DNA of 64,000 nucleotides from Lysobacter terrestris (GCF_014489475.1 NZ_CP060820.1:2930001-2994000); one strand, 5' to 3'. Counted from the stretch's first letter, positions 39,801 through 49,672 are shown. The notes: generated by a model not told the origin, from the letters alone. Numbers and translations are program-made.

Positions 39801-41504
39801 ATGCTGCCTGTCCACCGTTTGCTGACCCTGTCCTGCGCCGCCGTGCTGGCGCTTTCTGCCTGCCGCAACGCCAGCCCCGTGGCCGATGCCACGCCCGCAC
39901 CGGCGGTATCGCCGCCGCAGATGGCGATGGTCGGCGCGCACCTGCTGGAAGGACTCGGCGACTACCACTTTCCCGTCACCAGCAAGAATCCCGAGGTGCA
40001 GCGCTGGTTCGACCAGGGCCTGATGCTGACCTTCGGTTTCAACCACGACGCGGCCGAGCGTTCTTTCCTCAAGGCCACCGAGCTCGATCCCGAATGCGCC
40101 ATGTGCTGGTGGGGCGCGTCGCTGGTGTTGGGCCCGCACGTGAATGCGGCGATGGACCCGGGCGACAACGCCGATGCGTGGACGCGCCTGCAACGCGCGC
40201 GGGCCCTGGCACCGCAGGCGAGCGAGCGCGAGCGCGCCTTCATCCAGGCGTTGTCGGCGCGCTACGCCGAGCATCCGCCCGCCAACCGCCGCGCGCTCGA
40301 CGAAGCCTACGCCGAGTCCACGCGCCAGCTCGTGCAGCAGCGTCCGGACGACCTCGATGCCGCGGTGTTCCACGCCGAGGCGCTGATGGACCTGCAGCCG
40401 TGGGACTACTACGACGAGAAGCAGCAGCCCAAGGGCGGCACGGCCGAAGTCGTGTCGACGCTGGAATCGGTGATGGCGCGCAATCCCGACCACGCCGGCG
40501 CGCTGCACCTGTACGTGCACGCGGTGGAAGCCTCGTCCGCCCCGCAACGTGGCGCCGCCGCGGCCGACCACCTGCGCACGCTGATTCCCGGTTCGGGCCA
40601 TCTCGTGCACATGCCCGCGCACATCTACGCGCGCGTCGGCCGCTGGCACGACGCCGTGCTCGCCAACCAGCGCGCGATCGAAGCGGACGATGCCTATCTC
40701 GCATTGTGCCGCGGCAACACGCAGGGCGTATATCCGCTCGGCTACGTGCCGCATAACCACCATTTCCTGTGGTTCGCCTCGAGCATGGAAGGCAGCAGCG
40801 CGATCGCGCACGCGGCCGCACGCACCACGTCCGAACGCACCAACCTGCAGGAACTGATGCGCAAGGAAGGGTTCGCCGGGCTGCAGCATTACTGGATGAC
40901 ACCGTGGTTCGAGCGTGTGCGCTTCGGCCGCTGGGACGAGATCGCGAAGGAACCCAATCCGGCGCCGGACCTGCCTTACGTCACCGCCATCTGGCACTAC
41001 GCCCAGGGCATGGCCGCGGTGCGGCAGAAGCGCCTCGACGACGCGCGCAAGCACCTGGATGCCCTGCGCCCGCTCGCCGCCGATCCGCTCATGGACAAGC
41101 TGATGGTGTGGGATCGCTATCCGTTGGCGCATTCGGCGCGCATCGCCGAGCGCATGGTCACCGCGGAACTCGCGGCGGCGAATGGCGAACACGATGCGGC
41201 GATCAAAGCGCTGCAGGAAGCGGTGGCGATCGAGGACCGCATTCCCTACGACGAACCGCCGGGCTGGCACGCGCCGGTGCGGCACACGCTCGGTGCGGTG
41301 CTGCTCGATGCAGGACGCCCGGCTGAGGCCGAGCGCGTCTATCGCGAGGAATTGCGGCGCAATCCGGGCAACGGCTGGTCGCTGTTCGGCCTGGCGCAGA
41401 GCCTGCGCATGCAGAAGAAGACGGCCGAGGCCGCGCGGGTGCAGCGCGATTTCGCGGCGGCCTGGCGCAATGCCGACGTGAAACTCAGTGCTTCGCGGAT
41501 GTAG
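39801..41504 (+). CDS. TPR-containing lipoprotein
   Basis: A 567-residue protein. The lipoprotein signal MLPVHRLLTLSCAAVLALSAC gives lipidation at Cys21. The mature protein is made of helical TPR-like units: NPEVQRWFDQGLMLTFGFNHDAAERSFLKATELDPECAMCWWGASL near the start, and AERVYREELRRNPGNGWSLFGLAQSLRMQ near the C-terminus. A central region with HAGALHLYVHAVEAS and HMPAHIYARVGRW is characteristic of a group of long bacterial TPR proteins of unknown function. It is probably a periplasmic scaffold. Confidence 0.85.
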   Translation: MLPVHRLLTLSCAAVLALSACRNASPVADATPAPAVSPPQMAMVGAHLLEGLGDYHFPVTSKNPEVQRWFDQGLMLTFGFNHDAAERSFLKATELDPECAMCWWGASLVLGPHVNAAMDPGDNADAWTRLQRARALAPQASERERAFIQALSARYAEHPPANRRALDEAYAESTRQLVQQRPDDLDAAVFHAEALMDLQPWDYYDEKQQPKGGTAEVVSTLESVMARNPDHAGALHLYVHAVEASSAPQRGAAAADHLRTLIPGSGHLVHMPAHIYARVGRWHDAVLANQRAIEADDAYLALCRGNTQGVYPLGYVPHNHHFLWFASSMEGSSAIAHAAARTTSERTNLQELMRKEGFAGLQHYWMTPWFERVRFGRWDEIAKEPNPAPDLPYVTAIWHYAQGMAAVRQKRLDDARKHLDALRPLAADPLMDKLMVWDRYPLAHSARIAERMVTAELAAANGEHDAAIKALQEAVAIEDRIPYDEPPGWHAPVRHTLGAVLLDAGRPAEAERVYREELRRNPGNGWSLFGLAQSLRMQKKTAEAARVQRDFAAAWRNADVKLSASRM

Positions 41505-41552
41505 ATGACGGCAGCGGCGGATGCGCCGCGAGGTGATGGAGCAACAAGATGT

Positions 41553-41581
41553 CGCGGCCCGGGACCGAAGCCCGGGCCGCG
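41553..41581. terminator. GC-rich hairpin between convergent genes
   Basis: CGCGGCCCGGG / CCCGGGCCGCG with a 7-base loop (ACCGAAG). It has no T tract, so termination is plausible but unproven. It lies between the TPR lipoprotein stop and the methyltransferase stop. Confidence 0.5.
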
Positions 41582-41588
41582 CGGGTAT

Positions 41589-42428
41589 TCAGCGGCGCAC
41601 CGCCAGCACGCCGTCCAGCGCCAGCTGCGCCTTGAAGCCGGACTTCTCCAGCCGCCGGGCGACTTCGCGCGGTACGTCGCGGCTGCTGGTGAGCTTGTTC
41701 GGGCTGCCGGTGTAGTGGAACAGGCGTCCGCCCTTGCGCAGCACGCGCGCCAACTGGTCGTAGAAGGCCTGCGAATACAGTTCGCCGGCGATGCCGAAGC
41801 GCGGCGGGTCGTGCAGTAGCGCATCGACCGATGCGTCACCGACCTGCGCGATCGCCTGCGACACGTCGGCATGTGCGAGCTGCAGCCGGCCACCCGCTGC
41901 GGGTGCGTCGGGATCGGGCGACCACGGATTGAGCGTGCGCAACCACAGCACGTTGGGATTCTTCTCGAAGGACTGGATGCGCGCCACGCCCGCATCGAGG
42001 CAGCACGCCGCGAAGTAGCCCAGCCCGCCGCAGGTATCGAGCACGACCTTGCCGCGTGGCTCGACCAGTGCGACCTTGCGGCGCGCGTCGTCGATCGGCG
42101 ATTCCTTCGATGTCGGCAGCATCTTGATGCCGTCGATCTCGAAGGTCGGCGCGCCCCATTCGGTCGGCACCAGCTTGATCAGCGAGCCGGCGTAGCGCGA
42201 TACCGCGGCGAACTCCTCGCCATCCCAGTGGTAGATGGTGCGGTCCTTCAGCCGCTCCGGATACGGATAGCACTGGTCGCGCCATTGCCAGTCGCCTGCC
42301 GACAGCGCGGCTTCGCCGTTCGAGCGTCCCAGGTCGAGCGAGCCGGTCCAGGCCGTGGCCCCGGCGTCGCGCGCGGCGATCAGGGCCTCGGCGAGCGGGG
42401 CGGTGAGCAGGGGGCCGGAGTAGTGCAC
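41589..42428 (-). CDS. Class I SAM-dependent methyltransferase (spermidine synthase-like)
   Basis: A 279-residue protein. VEPRGKVVLDTCGGLGYFAACCLDAG is the SAM-binding loop, IQSFEKNPN the acidic second-strand end, and SVDALLHDPPRFG a D-P-P-R motif IV similar to the N/DPPF/Y loop of base methyltransferases. The N-terminal domain (MHYSGPLLTAPLAEALIAAR, GDWQWRDQCYPYPERL) is specific to this conserved group. The substrate is unknown. Translation appears to start at GTG, with no strong ribosome site. Confidence 0.8.
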   Translation of the reverse strand: MHYSGPLLTAPLAEALIAARDAGATAWTGSLDLGRSNGEAALSAGDWQWRDQCYPYPERLKDRTIYHWDGEEFAAVSRYAGSLIKLVPTEWGAPTFEIDGIKMLPTSKESPIDDARRKVALVEPRGKVVLDTCGGLGYFAACCLDAGVARIQSFEKNPNVLWLRTLNPWSPDPDAPAAGGRLQLAHADVSQAIAQVGDASVDALLHDPPRFGIAGELYSQAFYDQLARVLRKGGRLFHYTGSPNKLTSSRDVPREVARRLEKSGFKAQLALDGVLAVRR

Positions 42429-42523
42429 GGCGTGGGCTTGGGAAAAGGGCGGTCAGTATATTTCCGGCGCGGCATCCAATGCGGCCCATTGCGTCGCGCC
42501 ACCCCGGCGATGCGGGGCAGCGC

Positions 42524-45500
42524 TCAAAGTACGGTGAAGCTGGCGGTCACCGCCGTTGCATTCACGCCGCCCAAGGCCCAGCGCGCCGTCACGGTGTACG
42601 CGCCCAGCGCGCTCTTCGCGTTGGGAATCTTGTAGCTGGTGCGGGCGTAGCCATCGCTGCCGCTGGTGGCGGTGAGCGTCGTGCTGCCAGCGCCGGGGCG
42701 GGCGAGGGTGAAGGTGACGACGACACCGGGGACCGGCACGCCGTTGTTCCGCAACAGCGCGGCGATCTGCACCGTGTCGCGACGCGCGTACGTGGTGCGA
42801 TCGGTGCCCAGCGTGGTCTGCAGGTTTATCGCTGGCGGCGCGACGCTGTACGTCGTCGACGCGTTGACGGCGTGCACGGCACCGACACTGCTGCTGGTGC
42901 CGACGCTGACGGTGTAGTTGCCGGCGGCGGCGGTGGTGGTCGAGGTGACGCGCAACGTGGTGCTGCCGGTGGCGCCCGGTGCGAGGCCCAGGCTGGTTGC
43001 AGCCAGGGTGCCCGTCCAGCCGGCGGGCACGGCGCGGGCCAGGGCGAAACTCGTCGTCGCGCAGGCGGCGCTGTCGTTGTTCACCACGCTGGCCGTGTAA
43101 TCGACCGCCGTGCCGGCGGCCACGGCGGTGGTCGGGCCGCTGAGGCCCAGTGTCGGCGCGGCGCGCGTGCATACCGGTGGAGGCGCTTCGACGGCGTAGA
43201 TCGTGGTCGCGTTGACCGTGTGCACCGCGCCCGCACTGCTGCCCACGCCGGCGCCGATCGTGTAACTGCCCGCAGTGGCATTGGTGGCCGAGGTCACGCG
43301 CAGCGTGGTGCTGCCGTTCGCGCCGGGCGCCAGGTTGAGGCTGGCGGCGGTCAGCGTTCCGGTCCATCCGGCGGGCACCGATCCGGCCAGGCTGAAGCCG
43401 CTGGTCGCGCAGGTGCTGCTGTCGTTGTTGGCGAGGGCGACGGTGTAGTCGACGGCGGTGCCCGCGGGGACGGGAGTGCCAGGCCCGGTTACGCTCAATG
43501 TCGGTGCGGCACGTGTGCACGGCGGTGGCGGCGTGTCGACGGTGTAGGTCGCGCTGGCGTTGGCGGTGTGCACGGCCCCGGCGCTGCTGCCGACGCCGAC
43601 GCCGATCGCATAGCCGCCCGGCGCTGCACTGGTGTCGGAGGCAACGGTGAGCGTGGTGCTGCCGCTGGCGCCGGGGGCGAGCGCCAGGCTCGATGCGGCC
43701 AAGGTGCCGCTCCATCCGGCCGGCACGGACCTGGCGAGGCTGAAGGTCGTGGAAGCGCAGCTGCCGCTGTCGTTGTTGGCGAGCGTGACGGTGTAATCGA
43801 CGGCCGTGCCGGCATTGAGCGGAGTAGTTGGCCCGACCACGGCGAGCGTTGGCGCCACCCGCGTGCACGGTGGCGGTGGCGTGTCGACGGAGTACGTCGC
43901 ACTGGCGCTGGCGGTGTGCGTCGTGCCAACGCTGCTGCCGGCGCCGACGCCGATCGCATAACCGCCCGGCGCCGCGCGGGCGTCGGAGGTGACCGTGAGC
44001 GTGGTGCTGCCACTGGCGCCGGGCGCGAGCGCCAGGCTGGAGATGGCCAGGCTGGCGCTCCAGCCGCTGGGAACGGAGCCGGAAAGACTGAAGTTCGTGC
44101 TGGCGCAGGAAGCGCTGTCGTTGTTGGTGAGATCGAGCGTGTAATCGATCGGGCTGCCTGCGGTGACCGCGGTCGTCGGCCCATTCAGCGCCAGTGTCGG
44201 CGTTGCGCGCGTGCACGCCGGCGCAGGCGTCTCGACGCGATAGGTCGTGTTGGCGCTGGCGGTGTGCACGGCGCCGGCGTTGCTGCCGGCGCCCACGCCG
44301 ATGCCGTAGCCGCCCGGCGTGGCGGTGGCGGGCGAGGCGACGGCGAGCGTGGTGCTGTCGCTGGCGCCGGGCGCGAGGGTGAGGATGGTGGTCGCGAGCG
44401 TGCCGCTCCAACCTGCGGGTACCGAATCGGCGAGGCTGAAGTCCGTGCTCGCACATGCGCTGCTGTCGTTGTTCGCCAGGCCGACGGTGTATTCCACTCT
44501 GGTGCCGGCCGGGACCTCCGCGGTCGGGCCGGTGAGGCTCATGATTGGTGTGTTACGCGTGCACACCGGCACCAGCGGCGCGACCGTGTAGCTGGCGGAT
44601 GCGCTGCTCGTCGCATGCACGGCACCGGCGCTGCTGCCGGTATTGACGCCTACCGCGTACGCACCGGCCGTGGCATTGGCGGGCGAAGTGACGGTGAACG
44701 TGGTGCTGTCCTCCGCGCCCGGGGCGAGGGTCAGCGTGGCCGCAGCGAATGCACCGCTCCAGCCTGCCGGCAGCAGGCCGGCCAGGTTGAACTGCGTGGC
44801 GGCGCACGCGGCGCTGTCGTGGTTACCGAGGCTGAGCGTGTAGTCCTGCGCGGTGCCCGCGGGCACCGCTTCGCTCGATCCGCTCAGCAACACGGCGGGC
44901 GCCGCGCGTGCGCAGGCCGTGCCGACCGGCAACTCATACGCGCCGATATCGCTCGCGGGCCCAGCGGGACGCGGGCGCAGCAGGAAATCTCTATTGACCT
45001 CGGCCAGCGGCGCGACCCGGTCGGCGACCGGCGAGTCGGTCAGCGGTTCGGCATCGAAGGTCGCCAGCGTCATGTTCGCCAGGCGCGGATCCACCCCACA
45101 CAGGCTGTCGCCTGGACAGGCGTTGCCGTAGACATTCCAGACGAGGTTGCCGGCATGCGTGACGAGCGCGGGCGAATTGCCCGCCTGCACGCGACTGAGG
45201 TTGCTCGGGCCCAGGAACCAGGGAAAGCCGGTGAGCACGTTGTTCTGGACCAGCAGGCGGCCGCTGGCATCGCCCTCGGTCGCGCCGACCAGGCTCCAGC
45301 CTTCGCCGGTGATGGTGTTGTGGCGCACGACCACGTTGTCGTCGGACGTAAACACCAGCAGCAACGTCGTGCCATCGGCGCGGCACTGGTCGGCCGCGAC
45401 CATGTAGAACAGTCCGCTGAAATAACCGCAGTTGCCGATCAGCACCGAGTTCTCGATCAGCGCATTGCCTTTCACCTTCACCTGGTTGCCGGCGTTGCCC

Positions 45501-46528
45501 ACGGCATGGATGCGCCGCAGCGTCGCCTGCGTGGTGCTGGCGCCGTCGAGGAAGCGCAGGTCCAGGCCGTCCTGGGTGTTGTGGTGGAAGTAGCTGTCCT
45601 CGATGAGCCACTCTCCGCCGGTGGTGATCGTGCCGAGCCCGTCGCCATAGCCGCCGGTCTGCGCGCCCCAGCAGGCCCAGGTTTCGCCGGTCTGCCAGCG
45701 TTCGCCGCAGCCGTTCCATCCGACCTCCACGTTGCGCAGGATGATGCGGCCCGCGTTCGAGCTGCCGGTGCCGATGTTCGCGTCCCAGCCGGCGCGCCCG
45801 TTGTGGTGCAGGCGCACGCGTTCGATGGTCCAGTCGGTGAGTCCGCCCGCCCACAGGCCGGTGTGTCCGAGGCCGTGGATGTCGAGGTCGTGCAGCCAGA
45901 CGTTGCTCGACGCGCGCGCGTACACGCCGTGCTTGCCCCAGGTGCCGCTGCCGACCGCCGGGCATTTCACCGCGGCATTGGAGTGGCTGTAGACGCAGTC
46001 GTCCTGATCGGTGATTTCCAAGTGGCCGATCTCGACATTCGAACTGCCGTCGAGGCTGAGCATGCGGGTGACGCCGAGCGTGCCCCAGAGCTTCGGCGGA
46101 GCGCTTGCCTCGCCGAGGATGCGCGTGGGCGCGCCGACGCTGCCGCTCGGGATCGAGGCCGGCGAACAGGTGGCCGGCAGGCAACTGCCGGCACCCGGCG
46201 CGCCCTGGCCGATCATGTAACTGCCGCTGCCGATCCGCAGCGTGTCGCCGCCGGCGATGCGCCGCGTGCCGTCGGGTGCGAGCGCCTGGAAGATGTGGTT
46301 CCAGGCGCAGGCCTGTGCGGTGCCGCTGCCGGGGTAGGGTGCATTGCTGCGGCCCGTGCACTGGCTGGCGTCGCCGCCATCCACGCGGACGTAGTAGGTT
46401 TCGGCGCGCACCGCCAGCACTGGCACGATGCCCAATGACGTCACCGCCAGCGCGAACAGCAACATGCGCACGCATCGCGGCATGCGTGGGTGAGTGGCAT
46501 TGGATGCTGCGAGTTGCACGCGGGGCAT
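42524..46528 (-). CDS. Large secreted beta-helix protein with six NEW3-like repeats
   Basis: A 1334-residue protein with an export signal (MLLFALAVTSLGIVPVLA after a basic leader) and GGAG before the ATG. Residues about 40-540 form a right-handed beta-helix like pectate-lyase/PbH1 proteins (SSNVEIGHLEITDQD, LHDLDIHGLGHTGLW, DNVVVRHNTITGEGW, with many Asn and Cys). Six tandem repeats of about 116 residues follow, each starting P-x-C-T-R-x-x-P-x-x and holding PAGT-x-x-DYT, N-D-S-x-x-C, LPAGWSG and LAPGA-x-x-STT, similar to NEW3/alpha-galactosidase-associated beta sandwiches. The last about 95 residues are a Big_1-like module (TVQIAALLRNNGVPVPGVVV). It probably binds or cleaves a polysaccharide outside the cell. 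No anchor or sorting signal is seen. Confidence 0.82.
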   Translation of the reverse strand: MPRVQLAASNATHPRMPRCVRMLLFALAVTSLGIVPVLAVRAETYYVRVDGGDASQCTGRSNAPYPGSGTAQACAWNHIFQALAPDGTRRIAGGDTLRIGSGSYMIGQGAPGAGSCLPATCSPASIPSGSVGAPTRILGEASAPPKLWGTLGVTRMLSLDGSSNVEIGHLEITDQDDCVYSHSNAAVKCPAVGSGTWGKHGVYARASSNVWLHDLDIHGLGHTGLWAGGLTDWTIERVRLHHNGRAGWDANIGTGSSNAGRIILRNVEVGWNGCGERWQTGETWACWGAQTGGYGDGLGTITTGGEWLIEDSYFHHNTQDGLDLRFLDGASTTQATLRRIHAVGNAGNQVKVKGNALIENSVLIGNCGYFSGLFYMVAADQCRADGTTLLLVFTSDDNVVVRHNTITGEGWSLVGATEGDASGRLLVQNNVLTGFPWFLGPSNLSRVQAGNSPALVTHAGNLVWNVYGNACPGDSLCGVDPRLANMTLATFDAEPLTDSPVADRVAPLAEVNRDFLLRPRPAGPASDIGAYELPVGTACARAAPAVLLSGSSEAVPAGTAQDYTLSLGNHDSAACAATQFNLAGLLPAGWSGAFAAATLTLAPGAEDSTTFTVTSPANATAGAYAVGVNTGSSAGAVHATSSASASYTVAPLVPVCTRNTPIMSLTGPTAEVPAGTRVEYTVGLANNDSSACASTDFSLADSVPAGWSGTLATTILTLAPGASDSTTLAVASPATATPGGYGIGVGAGSNAGAVHTASANTTYRVETPAPACTRATPTLALNGPTTAVTAGSPIDYTLDLTNNDSASCASTNFSLSGSVPSGWSASLAISSLALAPGASGSTTLTVTSDARAAPGGYAIGVGAGSSVGTTHTASASATYSVDTPPPPCTRVAPTLAVVGPTTPLNAGTAVDYTVTLANNDSGSCASTTFSLARSVPAGWSGTLAASSLALAPGASGSTTLTVASDTSAAPGGYAIGVGVGSSAGAVHTANASATYTVDTPPPPCTRAAPTLSVTGPGTPVPAGTAVDYTVALANNDSSTCATSGFSLAGSVPAGWTGTLTAASLNLAPGANGSTTLRVTSATNATAGSYTIGAGVGSSAGAVHTVNATTIYAVEAPPPVCTRAAPTLGLSGPTTAVAAGTAVDYTASVVNNDSAACATTSFALARAVPAGWTGTLAATSLGLAPGATGSTTLRVTSTTTAAAGNYTVSVGTSSSVGAVHAVNASTTYSVAPPAINLQTTLGTDRTTYARRDTVQIAALLRNNGVPVPGVVVTFTLARPGAGSTTLTATSGSDGYARTSYKIPNAKSALGAYTVTARWALGGVNATAVTASFTVL
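42830..44930. repeat. Six tandem ~348-base coding repeats
   Basis: Unit boundaries, marked by the P-x-C-T-R codons on the minus strand, lie near 44912, 44557, 44210, 43862, 43513 and 43167, that is 346-355 bases apart. Neighbouring units are very similar at DNA level (roughly 85% by eye for units 3-5), which suggests recent internal duplication and unequal recombination. Confidence 0.85.
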
Positions 46529-46804
46529 GGCGCGCTCCGATGGCGCGATCCCTCGTTCGCACTCCAAACAGCGGCGGCAATGATGGAGTCGCTACGCGAT
46601 GGTGAACATTCCCCAAGGGGGTGGTCCTTCGCGCACCAAGGTTTCATGCATTGCGAAAATGCAATTCAGCGAATACGGATGGCGTATACGGAATTTCCGT
46701 CGCGGAATTACACGAAGCGCTCAGCTACCCATCGCTTGTGCTGTCGGCCATCCGTGCGGACGGCGCGGCGACCATCTTCATCACACGAGCATCGACGACG
46801 CCAG

Positions 46805-48190
46805 TCAGATCCGCCGCACGCGGAACTTGCGTCCCTTGATCTTGCCGGCCTGCAGGCGCGCCAGCGCCTTGTCGGCCTGCGTGCGCTGGATCGCCACGTA
46901 GCTGCGCGTCGGGAATACGTCGATCTTGCCGATCGCCTCCATGGACAGGCCGGCGTCGCCGGTCAGGGCGCCGACGATGTCGCCCGGACGCAGTTTGTCG
47001 GTGCGTCCCGCATCGATGCGCAGGGTGACGGTGGCGGCCTGCGGTGCGATGCGCGCGCGCAACGCGGCGAGGGGCGCACGCTGCCAGCGCAGCGGCGCGC
47101 CCAGTTGCGTCGCCAGCACGTCGGTGCGGGGGGCTTCGCGCGGCGTGCACAGGGTCAGCGCCAGGCCGCTGCGGCCGGCGCGTCCGGTGCGGCCGATGCG
47201 GTGCACGTAGGCGGCGGGGTCGGTCGGCAGGTCGTAATTGATCACCGCGCCCAGGTCATGGATGTCGAGCCCGCGCGCGGCGACGTCGCTGGCCACCAGC
47301 ACGTTGCAGCTGCGGTTGGCGAAACGGACCAGCACTTCGTCGCGGTCGCGCTGTTCCATCTCGCCGTGCAGGGCCAGCGCGGAGAAGCCGAGGTGTTCCA
47401 GCGACGACACCACCTGTTCGGTGTCGCGGCGCATGTTGCAGAACACCACGGTGGATTCCGGGTTGTGCTCCATCAGCAGGCCGGCCAGCGCCGCCGGCTT
47501 CTGCGCCTGCTCGACTTCGAAGAACAACTGCTCGATCGTCGCCTGCTGCGGTCCGTCGACCGTGACTTCCACCGGATCGCGCAGGAACCTGCCCGTGATC
47601 GCGCGGATTTCTTCCGGATAGGTCGCCGAGAACAGCAGCGTCTGCCGCTTCGCGGGCGTCTTGCCGACGATCTCGCGGATCGGCTCCTCGAAGCCCATGT
47701 CCAGCATGCGGTCGGCTTCGTCCAGCACGAGCACGCGGATGCCGCGCAGGTCGAGGCTGTTCTTGCGCAGCAGCTCCTGCACGCGGCCGGGGGTGCCGAC
47801 GACCACGTGCGGCGCGTGCTGCGCCAACGACGCCAGTTGCGGCGCCAGCGCCATGCCGCCGGTCAACGTCGACAGCTTGAGGTTGGGAATGCCGGTGGCC
47901 AGCTTGCGGATGTGCTTGGCGACTTGGTCGGCGAGTTCACGCGTCGGGCACAGCACCAATGCCTGCAGGCGGATCTGCGCCGGGTCGAGCGCATGCAGCA
48001 GCGCCAGTCCGAACGCGGCGGTCTTGCCGCTCCCGGTCGGGGCCTGCGCGATGAGGTCGCGCCCTTCCAGCAGCGCCGGCAGGCTCTGCGCCTGCACCGG
48101 CGTCATCTGCACGTGGCCCAGCGCGTCCAGGCCGAGGAACAGGGCCGGGTCGAGGGGGAGGTCGGTGAATTCCTGGGGGGTGTCGGCCAT
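46805..48190 (-). CDS. dbpA: ATP-dependent RNA helicase DbpA
   Basis: A 461-residue DEAD-box protein. Motifs in order: MTPVQAQSLPALLEGRDL (Q motif), APTGSGKT, PTRELADQV, TPGRV, DEAD, SAT, VFCNMRRDTE, ASDVAARGLD, HRIGRTGRAG. The C-terminal 75 residues (KLRPGDIVGALTGDAGLSME, AIGKIDVFPTRSYVAI, KGRKFRVRR) are the DbpA RNA-binding domain that recognises helix 92 of 23S rRNA, so the DbpA assignment is firm. It acts in large-subunit assembly. It is divergent from pilU across about 230 bases. Confidence 0.96.
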   Translation of the reverse strand: MADTPQEFTDLPLDPALFLGLDALGHVQMTPVQAQSLPALLEGRDLIAQAPTGSGKTAAFGLALLHALDPAQIRLQALVLCPTRELADQVAKHIRKLATGIPNLKLSTLTGGMALAPQLASLAQHAPHVVVGTPGRVQELLRKNSLDLRGIRVLVLDEADRMLDMGFEEPIREIVGKTPAKRQTLLFSATYPEEIRAITGRFLRDPVEVTVDGPQQATIEQLFFEVEQAQKPAALAGLLMEHNPESTVVFCNMRRDTEQVVSSLEHLGFSALALHGEMEQRDRDEVLVRFANRSCNVLVASDVAARGLDIHDLGAVINYDLPTDPAAYVHRIGRTGRAGRSGLALTLCTPREAPRTDVLATQLGAPLRWQRAPLAALRARIAPQAATVTLRIDAGRTDKLRPGDIVGALTGDAGLSMEAIGKIDVFPTRSYVAIQRTQADKALARLQAGKIKGRKFRVRRI

Positions 48191-48418
48191 GCGCCATGAT
48201 ACGGGAGCGGGCCCCGGCCGCCGCGCGGCAAGCACATGCGGCCCCGATCACGGTGACGCGTTCCGTCACTTTCTGGCTCGCCTGCGTCGCGTCGAAGGCG
48301 CCCGCGTATCTGCGCGCGAGTAGACGCCATGCGCTGTGTCGCACTTCGCGCAAGTGCCTGCACGACGCGAATGGCGCGATGGCAAGATGATCCTCCACGA
48401 ACTATCGGAATGGATCGA

Positions 48419-49672
48419 ATGTCGCTGACCCCGGAGCAGGCCCGCGAATACATGCACAAGCTGTTGGCGTCGATGGTGAAAGCCGGCGGTTCCGACCTGT
48501 TCGTCGCGCACGACTTCCCGCCCAGCATGAAGTCGAACGGGCAGATGACGCCGATGACCGAGCAGAAGCTCTCCGGCGCCATCACCGCCAAGCTGGCCGA
48601 TGCGCTGATGAACGACAAGCAGCGGGCGGAATTCGCACAAGAGATGGAGTGCAACTTCGCGATCGTCGTGCCGGGCGTCTCGCGCTTCCGCGTCAACGTG
48701 TTCGTGCAGCAGGGCCAGGTGGGCATGGTGGTGCGCACCATCGCCGCGGAGATTCCCAACTTCGAGAAGCTGCGCCTGCCGCCGATCCTCAAGGAAGTGG
48801 TGATGCAGAAGCGCGGTCTGGTGCTGGTCGTCGGCGGCACGGGCTCGGGCAAGTCGACCTCATTGGCGGCGATGATCGACCACCGCAACCGCACCTCGGC
48901 CGGCCACATCATCACCGTCGAGGACCCGGTCGAATACGCGCACGTGTCGCAGAAGTCGCTGGTCACCCACCGCGAAGTGGGCGTGGATACCCACTCCTGG
49001 CACCACGCGCTGAAGAACACCCTGCGCCAGGCGCCCGACGTGATCCTGGTCGGCGAGATCCGCGACGCGGAAACGATGGAGCACGCGATCTCCTTCGCCG
49101 AAACCGGTCACCTGTGCCTGTCGACGCTGCACGCCAACAGCGCGTCGCAGACGATGGAGCGCATCATCAACTTCTTCCCGGAGGAGCGTCGCACGCAACT
49201 CCTGATGGACCTGTCGGCGAACCTGCGCGCCATCGTCTCCCAGCGCCTGATCCGCACCGAGGACGGCAAGGGCCGCGTGGCCGCGATCGAGATCCTGATC
49301 AACACGCCGACGATCGCCGAGAAGATCTTCAAGGGCGAGTTCAACGAGCTCAAGGGCATCATGAACAAATCGCGCGAGCTGGGCATGCGCACGTTCGACT
49401 GGGCGCTGTTCGAGCTCTACAACGAGGGCCTGATCTCCTACGACGAGGCCATCCGCAACGCCGACTCCGCCAACGAGCTGCGCCTGAACATCAAGCTCAA
49501 GAGCAACCGCGGCGAACCGACCGCGGGTTCCGGGGCGGCGCTGTCGTTGCACGAGGAACCCAGCGCCGACGAGACCGAGGCCCTGCGGCAGGAGGAGTTG
49601 CGCAAGCAGCAGGAGAAGCGCGAGCTGCTCGAGCTGGAACGGTTGAAGGCGAGCCGCCAGGCGGTGGCGTAA
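48419..49672 (+). CDS. pilU: Type IV pilus retraction ATPase, PilU-type
   Basis: A 417-residue secretion-type ATPase of the PilT/PilU group. GLVLVVGGTGSGKSTSLAAMID is Walker A; TVEDPVEYAHVSQKSLVTHREVG the Asp box; VILVGEIRDAETMEHAISFAETGHLCLSTLHANSA the Walker B and His boxes. The N-terminal MHKLLASMVKAGGSDLFVAHDFPPSMKSNG fits PilU (the E/G-SDLF start). The charged C-terminal tail after residue 355 (EEPSADETEALRQEEL) is longer than in PilT. It assists PilT in pilus retraction. No pilT lies beside it in this window. The start at MSLTPEQ follows GGAATGGA; an ATG three codons upstream is possible. Confidence 0.9.
   Translation: MSLTPEQAREYMHKLLASMVKAGGSDLFVAHDFPPSMKSNGQMTPMTEQKLSGAITAKLADALMNDKQRAEFAQEMECNFAIVVPGVSRFRVNVFVQQGQVGMVVRTIAAEIPNFEKLRLPPILKEVVMQKRGLVLVVGGTGSGKSTSLAAMIDHRNRTSAGHIITVEDPVEYAHVSQKSLVTHREVGVDTHSWHHALKNTLRQAPDVILVGEIRDAETMEHAISFAETGHLCLSTLHANSASQTMERIINFFPEERRTQLLMDLSANLRAIVSQRLIRTEDGKGRVAAIEILINTPTIAEKIFKGEFNELKGIMNKSRELGMRTFDWALFELYNEGLISYDEAIRNADSANELRLNIKLKSNRGEPTAGSGAALSLHEEPSADETEALRQEELRKQQEKRELLELERLKASRQAVA

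Noticed and set aside
42830-44930. Regular 348-base periodicity considered as a CRISPR or satellite array
   Set aside because: Units are far too long and are in-frame protein repeats.
42479-46438. Plus-strand open frame of about 1319 codons opposite the beta-helix protein
   Set aside because: Repetitive Arg/Gly/Ala translation mirrors the repeats of the minus-strand gene, whose signal peptide and domains are clear.
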